NCBI GenBank assembly: GCA_913009685.1
Contig: CAJVXP010000011.1
Span: forward strand, 1 to 61,195
Direction: 5' to 3'
DNA length: 61,195 bases
Source of the DNA: an uncultured Bacteroidota bacterium
GTDB taxonomy: Bacteria > Bacteroidota > Bacteroidia > Bacteroidales > F082
Each line of letters opens with the position of its first letter. Position 1 is the stretch's first letter. This document shows positions 1 to 10,600 of this stretch, piece by piece. A program made the position numbers and the translations under genes. Below the pieces are notes generated by a model that saw only the letters and a program-made list of their open reading frames with translations, was not told the origin of the DNA and did not search any database.

Positions 1-627
1 AGAAGAATATCATGTTGAGTAGGATGAGAAATATGTATGGGATTGATTTTTTGAAATGCAATAATAACCTGTCGCTCTTTCAGAGCTTACAGATGTCAGG
101 GTTGATGCACACAGGGTTTCGTTTCACTTCACCCTGTATTATCACCTTTCAGGGCTTCACCCTTGAAAGTATGTTGAATAATGATTTGCAGAATTATTTT
201 CAGCAAAGTTAAAGTTGATGATTCGGACAAAAGCGACAGATTCCATATTGAAAATTATGGCGAAATAATTATTTAGTATGCTAAAATTATTAATTTTATA
301 AACTTGAAAAATCCATGATAAACATGTCCGGCACACAACCTGTCTGTCGCCTCATGCGGAGGAAAAGAAGGTTGTAATATCATTCTGTTATGAGCGTCTC
401 AATGGACAACATTGGGTTCTGACAAATTATTATTATATTACAGTCAATAAGTTATGAAATTTTTAATACGAAAATCCCGAAGGGATGCAAGGTAAAAACA
501 CAGGCCGTAGTTTACGCAGGTCTGTGAAATGATGAGCTTCGACAAAAGGGCTGAAAGCCCGGCAGGTTAATGATAAGTTAATGAATACAATACTGTTTTG
601 CAAAAGTTTAAATTTGGAGAAAAAACC
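1..627. other. Intergenic region with small hairpins, no supported gene
   Basis: I see no convincing gene here. A 66-codon frame at 12-212 has no recognisable protein character. The region holds short palindromes typical of Bacteroidota intergenic DNA: ATCCCGAAGGGAT at 474-486 and GGGCTGAAAGCCC at 548-560. A looser ctttcaggg/cttgaaag pair lies near 146-174. Confidence 0.5.
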
Positions 628-1539
628 ATGAGTTCACCTCCCTCCCTGAAAAAAGGAGATGCCATCGGGCTTGTGGCGCCGGCACGAAGAATTAGTGAAC
701 AAGAGCTGGCCAATGCTGTGGAAATCATTGAAAGCCGGGGATACAAAGTGGTCGAAGGTGAGTATCTCTTTGCTTCGGAAAATCAATTTGCCGGAACAGA
801 TGAAGAGCGAACTGCAGGTTTTCAACAAATGATAGAAAACCCGGAAGTGAAAGCCGTTTTTGCCGTCCGTGGCGGTTATGGCAGCGTGCATATTGTGGAC
901 AGAATAGATTTTCGTCCGTTGTTGAAGAATCCCAAATGGCTGGCGGGTTACAGCGATTTTACGATATTTCATAACCACTTGTTTAACCTGGGTTTACAAA
1001 GCCTGCATGCTACCATGCCCCTGAATTTTACCGGCAATACACCGGAAGCACTTGATTCGCTTTTTAAGACGCTGGAAGGAGAAAAACCGCAGTACCAATT
1101 TGCTTCGAATCCGCTTAACAGGGAAGGGAAAGCGAGTGGAATACTGGCTGGTGGAAACCTGTCGGTTTTGTACAGTCTTATAGGAAGTCGTTCGTTTCCT
1201 GATACTACCGGAAAGATTTTGTTTCTCGAAGATTTGGATGAATATCTTTATCACATCGACCGCATGATGATGGCGTTGAAACGGGCCGGCGTTTTCAGAA
1301 ACTTATCCGGACTAATCATTGGCGGGATGACCGACATGCACGACAACACCATTCCTTTTGGGAAAACCGCCGAAGAGATTATTCGCGAAAGCGTGGAAGA
1401 ATACGGTTTTCCGGTAGCTTTCGGTATTGCAGCCGGACATATTGCCGACAACCGGACACTGATTATGGGGGCAGAAGCCTGTCTCGAAGTAACAGAGAAT
1501 AGTTCGGCTCTTGATTTTAACAAAAAGGCGTATCAATAA
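628..1539 (+). CDS. LD-carboxypeptidase (peptidase family S66)
   Basis: A cytoplasmic serine carboxypeptidase of the LdcA/MccF type, which trims the terminal D-residue from muropeptide tetrapeptides during peptidoglycan recycling. The 303-residue length is normal for S66. Seen directly: the nucleophile motif GGYGS (Ser about 86), a glutamate in LFLEDLDEY (about 201) and a histidine in AAGHIADNR (about 271), in the order of the Ser-Glu-His triad. I chose the ATG at 628 because GGAGA lies 8-12 bases upstream; an in-frame TTG at 598 is less likely. The yraN gene follows on the same strand after 76 bp. MccF-like self-immunity function is possible, but no peptide antibiotic genes are nearby. Confidence 0.9.
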   Translation: MSSPPSLKKGDAIGLVAPARRISEQELANAVEIIESRGYKVVEGEYLFASENQFAGTDEERTAGFQQMIENPEVKAVFAVRGGYGSVHIVDRIDFRPLLKNPKWLAGYSDFTIFHNHLFNLGLQSLHATMPLNFTGNTPEALDSLFKTLEGEKPQYQFASNPLNREGKASGILAGGNLSVLYSLIGSRSFPDTTGKILFLEDLDEYLYHIDRMMMALKRAGVFRNLSGLIIGGMTDMHDNTIPFGKTAEEIIRESVEEYGFPVAFGIAAGHIADNRTLIMGAEACLEVTENSSALDFNKKAYQ

Positions 1540-1547
1540 TTTTAACA

Positions 1548-1612
1548 TCAAACAACTCACATTCAAACATCTCACATCAAACATCCAAACATCTCACATC
1601 CAAACATCCAAA
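1548..1612. repeat. Degenerate short-word tandem repeat before yraN
   Basis: The words ACATC, TCACATC and CAAACATCC recur almost without interruption from just after the LD-carboxypeptidase stop to the yraN start. The array is AT-rich and imperfect. It replaces any normal ribosome-binding region. Confidence 0.6.
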
Positions 1613-1615
1613 ACC

Positions 1616-1981
1616 ATGGCACGTCACAACGAACTGGGAAAAGAGGGAGAACTTTTGGCGCTGAAAATGCTTAAAGCGAAAGGTTACACCATTTTGGAAA
1701 CCAACTGGCGTGATTATAAAGCTGAGGTGGACATCATCGCCACAGATAAAGATGAGCTGGTAATAGTGGAGGTAAAAACCCGCAGCACCGACTACTTCGG
1801 CGACCCGGAAGATGCTGTGGGGCCGGCGAAAGCCCGCAATCTTATCCGTGCCGCCGAGGCATACATCGAGCAGAATGATTTGGATATGGATGTCCGTTTC
1901 GATATTGTTTCCATTATTTTAAAAAACGGAAAAGCCGTAATCCGGCATATTGAAGATGCTTTTTATGCGGCTGATTTTTAG
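1616..1981 (+). CDS. YraN/UPF0102 family nuclease-like protein
   Basis: A 121-residue protein of the UPF0102 (YraN) family, which has a restriction-endonuclease-like fold. Biological function is not settled. Seen: the N-terminal GKEGE glutamate, the aspartate in KAEVDIIA and the VEVKTRS motif, which together give the E-D-ExK arrangement of the PD-(D/E)xK superfamily. The ATG at 1616 (MARHNELG) is chosen because family members start at this point; the open frame continues upstream to 1511 only through the short-word repeat. It probably shares a transcript with the LD-carboxypeptidase gene. Confidence 0.88.
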   Translation: MARHNELGKEGELLALKMLKAKGYTILETNWRDYKAEVDIIATDKDELVIVEVKTRSTDYFGDPEDAVGPAKARNLIRAAEAYIEQNDLDMDVRFDIVSIILKNGKAVIRHIEDAFYAADF

Positions 1982-2009
1982 AATCTTGAAGTTTAATTTA
2001 CTTCTTATG

Positions 2010-2164
2010 CCAATTTGATATCAGAATTACCGTTATAAATTCTAAATATTTTTTTGTTTTACGAACTTCAAATTTTAAGCATAGCAATAGCTACGGTTCA
2101 AATTTTAAGTAAAATAAAACGGAAAAAGATAACGAATTTGTCGATAATTTTGGTGTCAATTTGG
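2010..2164. repeat. Candidate MITE with about 20-bp imperfect terminal inverted repeats
   Basis: The left end CCAATTTGATATCAGAATTA (2010-2029) matches the reverse complement of the right end (2145-2164) at about 16 of 20 positions. The 155-bp AT-rich interior has its own internal inverted words around AATAGCTACGG, a word also found in the MITE at 19205. No target duplication is clear. The element fills most of the gap between yraN and the next gene. Confidence 0.45.
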
Positions 2165-2313
2165 TATTAAATCATGATTCCATGCCTGAGACATGGCAAG
2201 CTGTTGAACGATATTCGATATTCTTTTAATTACAAAAATCTCACAGTCAAAAACAATTTTTTGAACCTGACTTTATTCTTTTTATATTTACAGTGTCCTA
2301 AGTCACACGGCCC

Positions 2314-3135
2314 ATGAAAAGTATCCGGTTTAATACGTCGCTGAAAGAAATACTGCTGATTTTTATCATCTCTTTTGTTTCCGCACTTTTTGCCTGGTAT
2401 ATGCAACGGATTTTGTCCGGCCTGACTACCCTCTATTTCAGTTACGACCTGAATATCAAGGCTATCCTGCATTTGGACGGCATTACTTTCTTTACGCCTT
2501 CGTCTTCACAGGCATGGACACGCGACGCCATTGTAACCATCAACCTTGCCGCCCCTATCATGAATCTCTTTCTCGGGCTGATAATCATGGCTGTTTTCAT
2601 TTTTAGTCGCCGCAAAAGCTGGTCAATGGCCTTTTTTCTGATTTGGCTAATGATTTATTCGTTCACGGGCATCTTCGGTAGCTTTGTGGAAAACAATATC
2701 GCCCGCACCGGACTTTATACCGTCTCCAAACTCATGGATATTGGTGTTGTCTTTCAGATTATTTTCGTCGTACTCGCCCTGTATTTTCTTTATATCATGG
2801 GGCTTACCATCGGGAAACTCGTCATGCTCATCATTCCCGAAAAATTCAAGCAGGAAGACAAAATTAATACCACCTTTTTTCTAACAGCTTTCGTTTTCCC
2901 ATGGTTGCTGGTATTAGCCATTACATTCAAAGGGCTTTCCGCTTCCATCGTGTTTACCTATCTTATCGGGCTGATTGTTCTACTGCCTTTCAACTGGATG
3001 CAGGCGCCGGAGAAAAAAGGTCTTCATCTGAAAACCCTTCCCGGTTTTTTGCGTATCGACGTGCTTAGTCTGCTGGTTTATCTTTTCGGCGTTCTGCTTC
3101 TTCATCAAATGCTTGGCATGGGGATGAGCCTTTAA
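2314..3135 (+). CDS. Polytopic membrane protein of unknown function
   Basis: I do not recognise this 273-residue protein. Hydrophobic segments lie at about residues 12-30, 76-98, 104-123, 142-174, 187-205, 210-226 and 250-266, so about seven membrane spans are likely. A polar loop at about 45-72 and a charged cytoplasmic-type loop at about 175-185 separate them. No catalytic motif is visible. The gene stands alone between the candidate MITE and the BNR-repeat gene. Confidence 0.8.
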   Translation: MKSIRFNTSLKEILLIFIISFVSALFAWYMQRILSGLTTLYFSYDLNIKAILHLDGITFFTPSSSQAWTRDAIVTINLAAPIMNLFLGLIIMAVFIFSRRKSWSMAFFLIWLMIYSFTGIFGSFVENNIARTGLYTVSKLMDIGVVFQIIFVVLALYFLYIMGLTIGKLVMLIIPEKFKQEDKINTTFFLTAFVFPWLLVLAITFKGLSASIVFTYLIGLIVLLPFNWMQAPEKKGLHLKTLPGFLRIDVLSLLVYLFGVLLLHQMLGMGMSL

Positions 3136-3177
3136 GCGGAAACAGTGGCAGGGTTGCTCATTCGCCCCCGCATTTTT

Positions 3178-3236
3178 TCTTCCTCCCTCTCACCTTTCCA
3201 CCTTTCCACCTTTTAGCCTTTTTACCTTTCCCCCAT
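3178..3236. repeat. Pyrimidine-rich short-word array
   Basis: The words CCTTTCCAC and CCTTTTTA recur between the membrane protein and the BNR-repeat gene. The tract is almost pure pyrimidine on the plus strand. Confidence 0.45.
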
Positions 3237-3313
3237 TCATGATTCATTCACTAAAATTCCTTACTTTTAACTTTTTAAAAATCATTATCAACCAACCATT
3301 TAATTTTATTACC

Positions 3314-6300
3314 ATGAAAAATCATTTTACACGTAAAATGTTCTTTGTGTTGCTGGCTTTGCTGGTATCTTTTAGTACCATGCAGGTAGATGCGAAATCA
3401 AAGAAGAAAAAAACCAAACCTGTCCAAAATGAGCTGAAAGCTTCCGTCTTCAGTGGCCTGAAATGGCGGAGCATAGGTCCTGCTTTTACATCGGGACGAA
3501 TTGCCGACATTGCTGTTGACCCGGGCAATCACAGCCGTTTTTATGTGGCTGCAGCTTCGGGAGGCATTTGGAAAACAACCGACGATGGTACCACCTTTAA
3601 ACCGGTTTTCGACCATCATGGCGCCTATTCCATGGGCTGCCTTGCCATGGATCCCAACAACCACCATGTGGTGTGGGCCGGAACCGGTGAGAATAATTCC
3701 CAGCGGGCGCTGGGCTACGGCAACGGTGTTTGGAAAACAACCGATGGCGGAAAAACATGGAAAGATATGGGGCTGAAAACTTCGCGCCAGATTGGCAAAA
3801 TTCTCATAGACCCGCGTAACTCCGACGTGGTTTATGTGGCTGCCGAAGGTTCTGCCTGGGGTCCGGGTGGCGACCGCGGCTTATACAAAACAACCGACGG
3901 TGGAAAAACCTGGAAAAAAGTATTGAACATCTCCGAAAATACCGGCGTAGCCAACATGGTCTTTGAGCCGGGCAACCCGGATGTGATTTATGCCGGCGCC
4001 GAACAACGGCGCAGACGGCAGTTTACCAAAATCGGCGGCGGTCCGGAATCAGCTTATTACAAAACAACCGATGGCGGAAAAACCTGGAAAAAACTTACCA
4101 ATGGCATTCCCTCCGTGGACAAAGGGGGTATGTCTATAACCGTTTCGCCCGCCAACCCCGACATTGTTTATGTCATGTTCCAGGCTTCCAACGGAAAAGG
4201 CGGATTTTTCCGCTCTGCTGACCGGGGCGCTTCTTTCAAAAAAATGAGTAGCTACTTTAGTAGCGGACAGTATTTTAGTGAACTGTATCCCGACCCGGCA
4301 GATCCAAACAAAGTTTATTCGGTGGATACTTACGGACAGGTAACGCTCGATGGCGGAAAAACATGGAAAGCCATTGGCAACAACAAACGTCATGTGGACG
4401 ACCATTCTTACTGGATTGACCCCAAACATACCGACCACATGCTTATTGGCTGTGATGGTGGTGTGTATGAAACCTGGAACGGGGGAAAGACATTTATTTT
4501 CAAAAACACGCTGCCGGTAACACAATTCTACCGCGTCTGGGCCGACAACACCAAACCCTTTTACTGGGTTTACGGCGGTACGCAGGACAACAACAGCCTC
4601 GGCGGACCGTCACGTAACCTTATAAAAGGTGGCGTTACCGGTGCCGAATGGGTTGTTACCGTAGGCGGCGATGGCTTCTGGCAGGCTTCCGACCCCAACA
4701 ATCCGGATATCGTTTATTCCGCTTACCAGTATGGAAACATCTTCCGCTACGACCGGAAATCGGGCGAACGCATTAAGATAAAACCCATGCCCAAAGAAGG
4801 GGAGAAAACTTTCCGCTGGAACTGGAGCGCACCTTTTATTGTAAGCAGTCATCAGGGAACACGCCTTTACATGGGTGCTAACAAGCTTTTTGAAAGTGAT
4901 AACCGCGGCAACAGCTGGCACGAAATCAGCGGCGATCTTACCCGTGACGAAAACCGTAACAAATTCAAAGTTATGGGAAAATACTGGCCTGCCGATGCTG
5001 TGGCCAAAGATGTCTCCACTTCGCAATGGGGTACCATCGTTTCGCTGGCCGAATCCCCGTTGAAAGAAGGACTTCTTGTTGCCGGAACGGACGACGGTGT
5101 TGTTCAGGTTACCGACAATGATGGAAAAACCTGGAACAAAACCACCAAATTCCCAGGGGTTCCCGAATATACTTACGTGAGCGATGTGTTCCCTTCCAAT
5201 TTTAATGAAAATGTCATTTTTGCCTCTTTCAACAACATCAAAAGCAATGACTTCAAACCTTATCTGCTGAAAAGCACGGACAAGGGCAAGACCTGGACTT
5301 CCATTGCCGGCGACCTTCCAAAAGAATCGGTGCATACCGTGGCACAGGATCCGGTAAACAAAAACCTGCTTTTTGCCGGTACGGAATTTGGATTTTATTT
5401 TAGCCTGAACGGTGGACAGCACTGGATTAAGCTCGGCGGCGGCATGCCTGACATTGCCGTGCGTGACATTGCCATTCAAAAACGGGAGAAAGACCTCGTC
5501 ATTGCCACTTTTGGCCGGGGAATTTATATTTTGGATGACTATTCCGCTTTACGCCAGATTACCGCTGAGAAGCTGAAAAATACGGAAGCTATTCTTTTCC
5601 CCACAAGAGATGCGTTGATGTATATCCAGAAAGGCAACCGTTACGGAACCGGTTCGGCTTATTACCAGGCTCCCAACCCTCCTTTTGGCGCTAACTTTAC
5701 CTATTACGTAAAAGATGTTCCGCAAACGCTGAAACAACAGCGTTTAAAAAAGGAAAAAGAGTTGTTTAAAAAGAGTGAACCTATTCCACAACCAACCAAA
5801 GAGGAGCTGGATAAAGAGAAAAATGAAACCGGTCCTTACCTCGTTTTTACCATTAAAAACAAAACCGGGGATGTGGTGCGCAAAATTTATAAACCTGCGG
5901 TAAAAGGTTTCCACCGTGCCAACTGGGATTTACGCTATCTGAGTCCTTCACCGGTACAGTTGAAAAAGGGGAAATTTAATCCGCTGAAAAATGGCTCCAA
6001 AGGTATGCTGGCACTGCCCGGTCAATACACGGTAGCACTTTCGCTCTTCCACAACGGAAAAGAGAAACCGCTTGCCGGACCCATTACGTTTACCGCCAAA
6101 GTGCTGCATAACACCACCTTGCCGGACAAAGACCGTCAGGCTTTGGATGCTTTCTTTGGCGAAATGGCCAACCTGTGGCGTACTACGAGTGGGGCACAGA
6201 AATACCTGAAAAGCCTCAAGAACAAAACGGCTTATATCCAACAGGCAATTCAGATTACCAATGGCGCCGGCCTTGATATGAAAAACAAGGCACAGGCCGT

Positions 6301-6601
6301 GAAAGAGGAAATAGAAAAGATTAACTATCTGTTCCACGGCACGCCGGCCAAAGCCAGTTTCGAGGAAGTCCCGCCCGAGCCTATGCCATTGATGAAACGC
6401 CTCAACGAGGCCATTTATGCTTCGTGGCAATCTACCTCGGCACCCACAGCCATGCAGAAGATGAACCTGAAGATTGTAAAAGATACCATGCCCGCTGTTT
6501 TGGCTCGTATCAAAAAAGTGGATGAGCAGCTGAAAGCTCTTGGAAAAGAATTAGATGCTCTGAAAGCTCCTTATACACCCGGAAGAATACCGCAGTTGTA
6601 A
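3314..6601 (+). CDS. Large secreted BNR/Asp-box repeat (VPS10/sortilin-like) protein
   Basis: A 1,095-residue exported protein built of beta-propeller blades. The start at 3314 gives a clear signal peptide (MKNHFTRKMFFVLLALLV, cleavage near AKS); the open frame runs on to 3239 but that N-terminus is not signal-like. Asp-box motifs such as TTDGGKTW, DGGKTWKA and NGGKTF repeat through about residues 70-700, as in the sortilin/VPS10 and sialidase-like propellers common in Bacteroidota. The last 300 residues lack blades and hold Lys/Pro-rich and helical segments. No sialidase Arg triad was identified, so substrate is unknown; an extracellular binding or hydrolytic role is inferred. No type IX sorting signal is evident at the C-terminus. 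Confidence 0.85.
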   Translation: MKNHFTRKMFFVLLALLVSFSTMQVDAKSKKKKTKPVQNELKASVFSGLKWRSIGPAFTSGRIADIAVDPGNHSRFYVAAASGGIWKTTDDGTTFKPVFDHHGAYSMGCLAMDPNNHHVVWAGTGENNSQRALGYGNGVWKTTDGGKTWKDMGLKTSRQIGKILIDPRNSDVVYVAAEGSAWGPGGDRGLYKTTDGGKTWKKVLNISENTGVANMVFEPGNPDVIYAGAEQRRRRQFTKIGGGPESAYYKTTDGGKTWKKLTNGIPSVDKGGMSITVSPANPDIVYVMFQASNGKGGFFRSADRGASFKKMSSYFSSGQYFSELYPDPADPNKVYSVDTYGQVTLDGGKTWKAIGNNKRHVDDHSYWIDPKHTDHMLIGCDGGVYETWNGGKTFIFKNTLPVTQFYRVWADNTKPFYWVYGGTQDNNSLGGPSRNLIKGGVTGAEWVVTVGGDGFWQASDPNNPDIVYSAYQYGNIFRYDRKSGERIKIKPMPKEGEKTFRWNWSAPFIVSSHQGTRLYMGANKLFESDNRGNSWHEISGDLTRDENRNKFKVMGKYWPADAVAKDVSTSQWGTIVSLAESPLKEGLLVAGTDDGVVQVTDNDGKTWNKTTKFPGVPEYTYVSDVFPSNFNENVIFASFNNIKSNDFKPYLLKSTDKGKTWTSIAGDLPKESVHTVAQDPVNKNLLFAGTEFGFYFSLNGGQHWIKLGGGMPDIAVRDIAIQKREKDLVIATFGRGIYILDDYSALRQITAEKLKNTEAILFPTRDALMYIQKGNRYGTGSAYYQAPNPPFGANFTYYVKDVPQTLKQQRLKKEKELFKKSEPIPQPTKEELDKEKNETGPYLVFTIKNKTGDVVRKIYKPAVKGFHRANWDLRYLSPSPVQLKKGKFNPLKNGSKGMLALPGQYTVALSLFHNGKEKPLAGPITFTAKVLHNTTLPDKDRQALDAFFGEMANLWRTTSGAQKYLKSLKNKTAYIQQAIQITNGAGLDMKNKAQAVKEEIEKINYLFHGTPAKASFEEVPPEPMPLMKRLNEAIYASWQSTSAPTAMQKMNLKIVKDTMPAVLARIKKVDEQLKALGKELDALKAPYTPGRIPQL

Positions 6602-6616
6602 GGATCGCTGTTATTC

Positions 6617-6652
6617 AAAAAAAACCTCCCTGCATCACAGGGAGGTTTTTTT
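6617..6652. terminator. Bidirectional intrinsic terminator
   Basis: The stem CCTCCCTG/CAGGGAGG (6625-6632 with 6638-6645) has a 5-nt loop, an A tract on the left and a T tract on the right. It separates the convergent BNR-repeat gene and metF. Confidence 0.9.
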
Positions 6653-6694
6653 GTTTGGCGTCTTATAAAAACGGTAGCAATTATTTTTTCCGGA

Positions 6695-7657
6695 TTACAA
6701 AATATTTTTAGCAATTTCACGAATATTATCCGACTTGCCCATGGTGTAAAAATGCAACCCCGGCACACCGAATTCCAGCAGTTCTTTGGATTGCTGAATG
6801 GCCCATTCCACACCTACCTGACGAACCTCACGGTTATTTTTACATTTTAATATTTCTTTCACCAAAGCTTCGGGCATATCCACATGAAATGTCTGCGGAA
6901 GCATAACAATCTGATTGCGGATGGTGATGGGCTTTAACCCCGGAATAATGGGCACATCGATACCTTTTGCGCGACAGTTTTTCACAAAATCAAAATATTT
7001 TTGGTTATCGAAAAACATTTGGGTTACAATGTATTTTGCTCCGGCCTCCACCTTTTTCTTTAAAAAATGGAGGTCGCTTTCCAGATTAGGCGATTCGTTA
7101 TGCTTTTCGGGATAACCGGCCACACCGATACAGAAATCGGTGGCACGTTTGTTTTTAATGTCCTTTTCAAGATAATGACCGCGGTTGAGTTCAGCAATCT
7201 GTTTCACCAAATCCAGGGCATGCGCATTACCATCGGGTTCAGGCACGAAAGTTTTCATCCCCACCGGCGGGTCGCCGCGCACTACCAGCAGGTTTTTTAT
7301 TCCCAGGAAGTTAAGGTCGATCAGCGCATTTTCGGTCTCCTCGCGTGTAAATCCGCCACAAATAATGTGTGGCACCACCGGAATACCATAGCGGAATTTG
7401 ATGGCAGCCGAAATTCCCACTGTTCCAGGTCGTTTTCTGACCGTACGCTTTTTCATCAGTCCGTTGTCCAGCGTATCGTAAACCACTTCCTGCTGATGAT
7501 AAGTGATGTTGATAAACGCCGGGTCAAAATCAACGAGCGGGTCGATGGTCTGTTGAATGGCTGAAAAATCCTCACCTTTCAACGGGGGCAACAGCTCAAA
7601 CGAAAACAGTGCTTTGTCGGAACTGACTATATGTTCGGTTACTTTTAATTCGTTCAT
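6695..7657 (-). CDS. metF: 5,10-methylenetetrahydrofolate reductase
   Basis: Reduces methylenetetrahydrofolate to methyltetrahydrofolate, the methyl donor used by MetH. The 320 residues fit the bacterial FAD-dependent TIM-barrel family. Seen: the N-terminal FELLPPLKG strand that carries the catalytic glutamate, the VRGDPP loop, and the QMFFDNQKYFDFV and GLKPI segments. It starts 19 bp after metH on the same strand, so the two form an operon that places the methyl donor next to its user. The S-box leader upstream of metH should control both. Confidence 0.95.
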   Translation of the reverse strand: MNELKVTEHIVSSDKALFSFELLPPLKGEDFSAIQQTIDPLVDFDPAFINITYHQQEVVYDTLDNGLMKKRTVRKRPGTVGISAAIKFRYGIPVVPHIICGGFTREETENALIDLNFLGIKNLLVVRGDPPVGMKTFVPEPDGNAHALDLVKQIAELNRGHYLEKDIKNKRATDFCIGVAGYPEKHNESPNLESDLHFLKKKVEAGAKYIVTQMFFDNQKYFDFVKNCRAKGIDVPIIPGLKPITIRNQIVMLPQTFHVDMPEALVKEILKCKNNREVRQVGVEWAIQQSKELLEFGVPGLHFYTMGKSDNIREIAKNIL

Positions 7658-7676
7658 TGTTTTGATATTATGATGA

Positions 7677-10600
7677 TTATTCGTTTTCCACGATGTTCAT
7701 GTTGAGCAATATTTTTACTTTTTCTAACGGTAATCCTTTGCGACGGGCATAATCTTCCAACTGATCGGGAAGGAGTTTTCCCACATTGAAATATTGTGCC
7801 TGCGGATGAGCAAAATAGTAACCGCTGACCGCGGCAGCCGGATACATGGCGTAATTTTCGGTGAGCCGGATACCGGTTTTTTCTTCTACCTTCAACAAAT
7901 CGAAGATCGTTTGTTTTTCCGAATGTTCCGGACAAGCCGGATAGCCGGGCGCCGGACGGATGCCTCTGTATTTTTCGCGCATGATTTTTTGCATATTCAG
8001 CTTCTCATTAGCTGCATAGCCCCAAAATTCTTTGCGTACCCGTTCGTGCAATTGTTCGGCAAAAGCTTCAGCCAGCCTGTCGGCTATAACTTTTAACATA
8101 ATGGCCTGGTAATCATCATTATTGGCTTCAAAAGCTTTGATGTGTTCTTCGATACCCAAACCGGTTGTAATGGCAAAAAATCCGATGTAATCGGGGATAC
8201 CGGTTTCTTTGGGTGCAATGAAATCGGAAAGACAAAGGTTGGGAGTTCCGGCCTCTTTTTTCTCCTGATTTCGCAAAAAATGAAAGTTTGGCAGCTTTTT
8301 ATTTTCGGGAGAAAATACCTCCACGCTGTCGCCAACGGCATGAGCGGGATAAATACCGATGACGCCTTTGGCCCGGAGCCATTTTTCTGAAATAATTTTA
8401 TCCAGCATCTCCTGTGCGTCGTCATAAATCTTTTTGGCCTCTTCGCCTTTCATGGGATCGTCGAAAATAGCCGGATATTTTCCGTTTAGTTTCCAGGCAT
8501 GGAAGAAAAAAGTCCAGTCGATGTAAGGCCGTAGTTTTTCTAACGGATAATCTTCAAAATATTTTGTTCCGATAAATTTCGGTTTGCTGATATCCGTTGT
8601 TTTCCAATCAGGTTTAAAACGGTTCTCACGCGCTTCTTCCAGGCTGATATATTGTTTCCTTTTTTGCCGCCCGAAATGTTGCTCCCGCATTTTTTCGTAG
8701 GATGTCCTGATATCATTTACAAACTTTTCGTGTTCGGTTGGGGAAAAAAGTTTGGCCAGTATGCCGGTAACTTTAGAGGCATCGCGCACATGAATCACCG
8801 GCTGGTTGTAGCCGGGAGCTATTTTCACCGCCGTGTGGACAGCCGAAGTTGTTGCCCCGCCAATCAGCAATGGTATTTTCAATCCTTTTCGTTTCATTTC
8901 GGAAGCCACCTGAACCATCTCTTCCAGCGAAGGGGTGATAAGTCCGCTGAGGCCTACCACATCAGCATTTTCGTTTTCGGCAATTTCCAGAATTTTTGCG
9001 GCCGGAACCATTACGCCGAGGTCAATTACTTCGTAGTTGTTGCACGAAAGCACCACACCCACAATGTTTTTTCCAATGTCGTGCACATCGCCTTTTACGG
9101 TTGCCAGCACTACTGTTCCGGCATTAGAGGCTTCTCCTTCCTGCTTCTCCGCTTCAATGTATGGCAGCAGAAAAGAAACTGCCTTTTTCATCACCCGGGC
9201 GCTTTTTACTACCTGCGGCAGAAACATTTTCCCTTCGCCGAAAAGGTCGCCCACATGGTTCATTCCGGCCATAAGCGGTTGTTCGATCACATCCAACGCC
9301 CGCGGAAACTGTTGGCGCGCTTCATTCACATCTTGTTCAATAAACTCGGTAATACCTTTAATCATAGCATGTTCGAGGCGTTTGTTGACCGGTTCTTTTC
9401 GCCAGGCATCTGTTTTTATCTCTTTTTTTACGAATTGATTTTTAACTTTATCGGCATATACCAAAAGCCTTTCGGTGGCATCTTTCCGCCGGTTGAGGAC
9501 TACATCTTCCGCCAGCGTACGCAGGTCGGCAGGAATTTCATCATAAATCTGCAACATGCCCGGATTCACAATTCCCATATCCATTCCCGCTTTTATGGCA
9601 TGATACAAAAACACGGAATTGAGCGCTTCGCGCACCGTATTGTTCCCGCGGAAAGAAAACGACAGGTTGCTGACACCACCACTCACCTTAGTGTAAGGCA
9701 GGTTTTTCTTAATCCATTTTGTGGCCTTTATAAAATCGACTGCATAGTTGTTATGCTCATCCATGCCGGTGCCAATAGCGAGAATGTTGGGATCGAAAAT
9801 AATGTCTTCGGGCGGAAAATTCACCTTTTGCGTCAGCAGGTCATAAGCACGTTTGCAAACTGCGATACGCCGCTCATAAGTAGCTGCCTGACCGCTTTCG
9901 TCAAAAGCCATGACCACTGCTGCTGCACCATAATCTCTTATTTTCCGGGCATGTTCGAGAAACTCTTTTTCCCCGTTTTTCAGGCTGATGGAGTTGACAA
10001 TTCCCTTTCCCTGAATGCATTTTAATCCGGCTTCGATGACTTCCCATCTGGAGGAATCAATCATAACGGGCAGTCGCGAAATTTCAGGTTCGGAAGCCAT
10101 CATATTCAGAAAACGAACCATCTCTTTTTTGGCATCCAGCATACCATCATCCATGCTCACATCCAGAATCTGCGCACCATTTTCCACCTGGTTACGTGCT
10201 ACCGAGAGGGCTTCTTCGTATTTTCCTTCGCGAATGAGGCGGGCAAAACGCCGGGAACCGCTTACATTAGTACGTTCGCCGATATTCACAAAATTTTTGT
10301 CTTTTTCGATAACCACAGGCTCCAGCCCGCTCAGTTCGGTTACATGTTTTTTGGGAGGAACTTTGCGTATTTCGGCTTTTTGCGCCAACGCCACCATTTC
10401 GCGAATATGTTCGGGCGTGGTGCCGCAGCAACCACCCACAATATTGGCATAACGGTTGTCAAGAAAATCTTTGATGTGGCCTGCCATTTTGTGCGGACTT
10501 TCATCATACTCGCCAAACTGATTGGGCAGACCTGCATTGGGATAGACGCTTACCGGAAAAGGTGCAATACGCGAAAGCTCAGCGAGATACGGTCTTATTT

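Noticed and set aside
4610-5479. A 289-codon open frame on the minus strand opposite the BNR-repeat protein
   Set aside because: Its apparent regularity comes from the repeated propeller coding sequence on the other strand.
8652-10025. A 457-codon open frame on the plus strand opposite metH
   Set aside because: It lies wholly antisense to the B12 and pterin domains of metH, is rich in Phe, His and Cys as complements of coding DNA usually are, and resembles no family.
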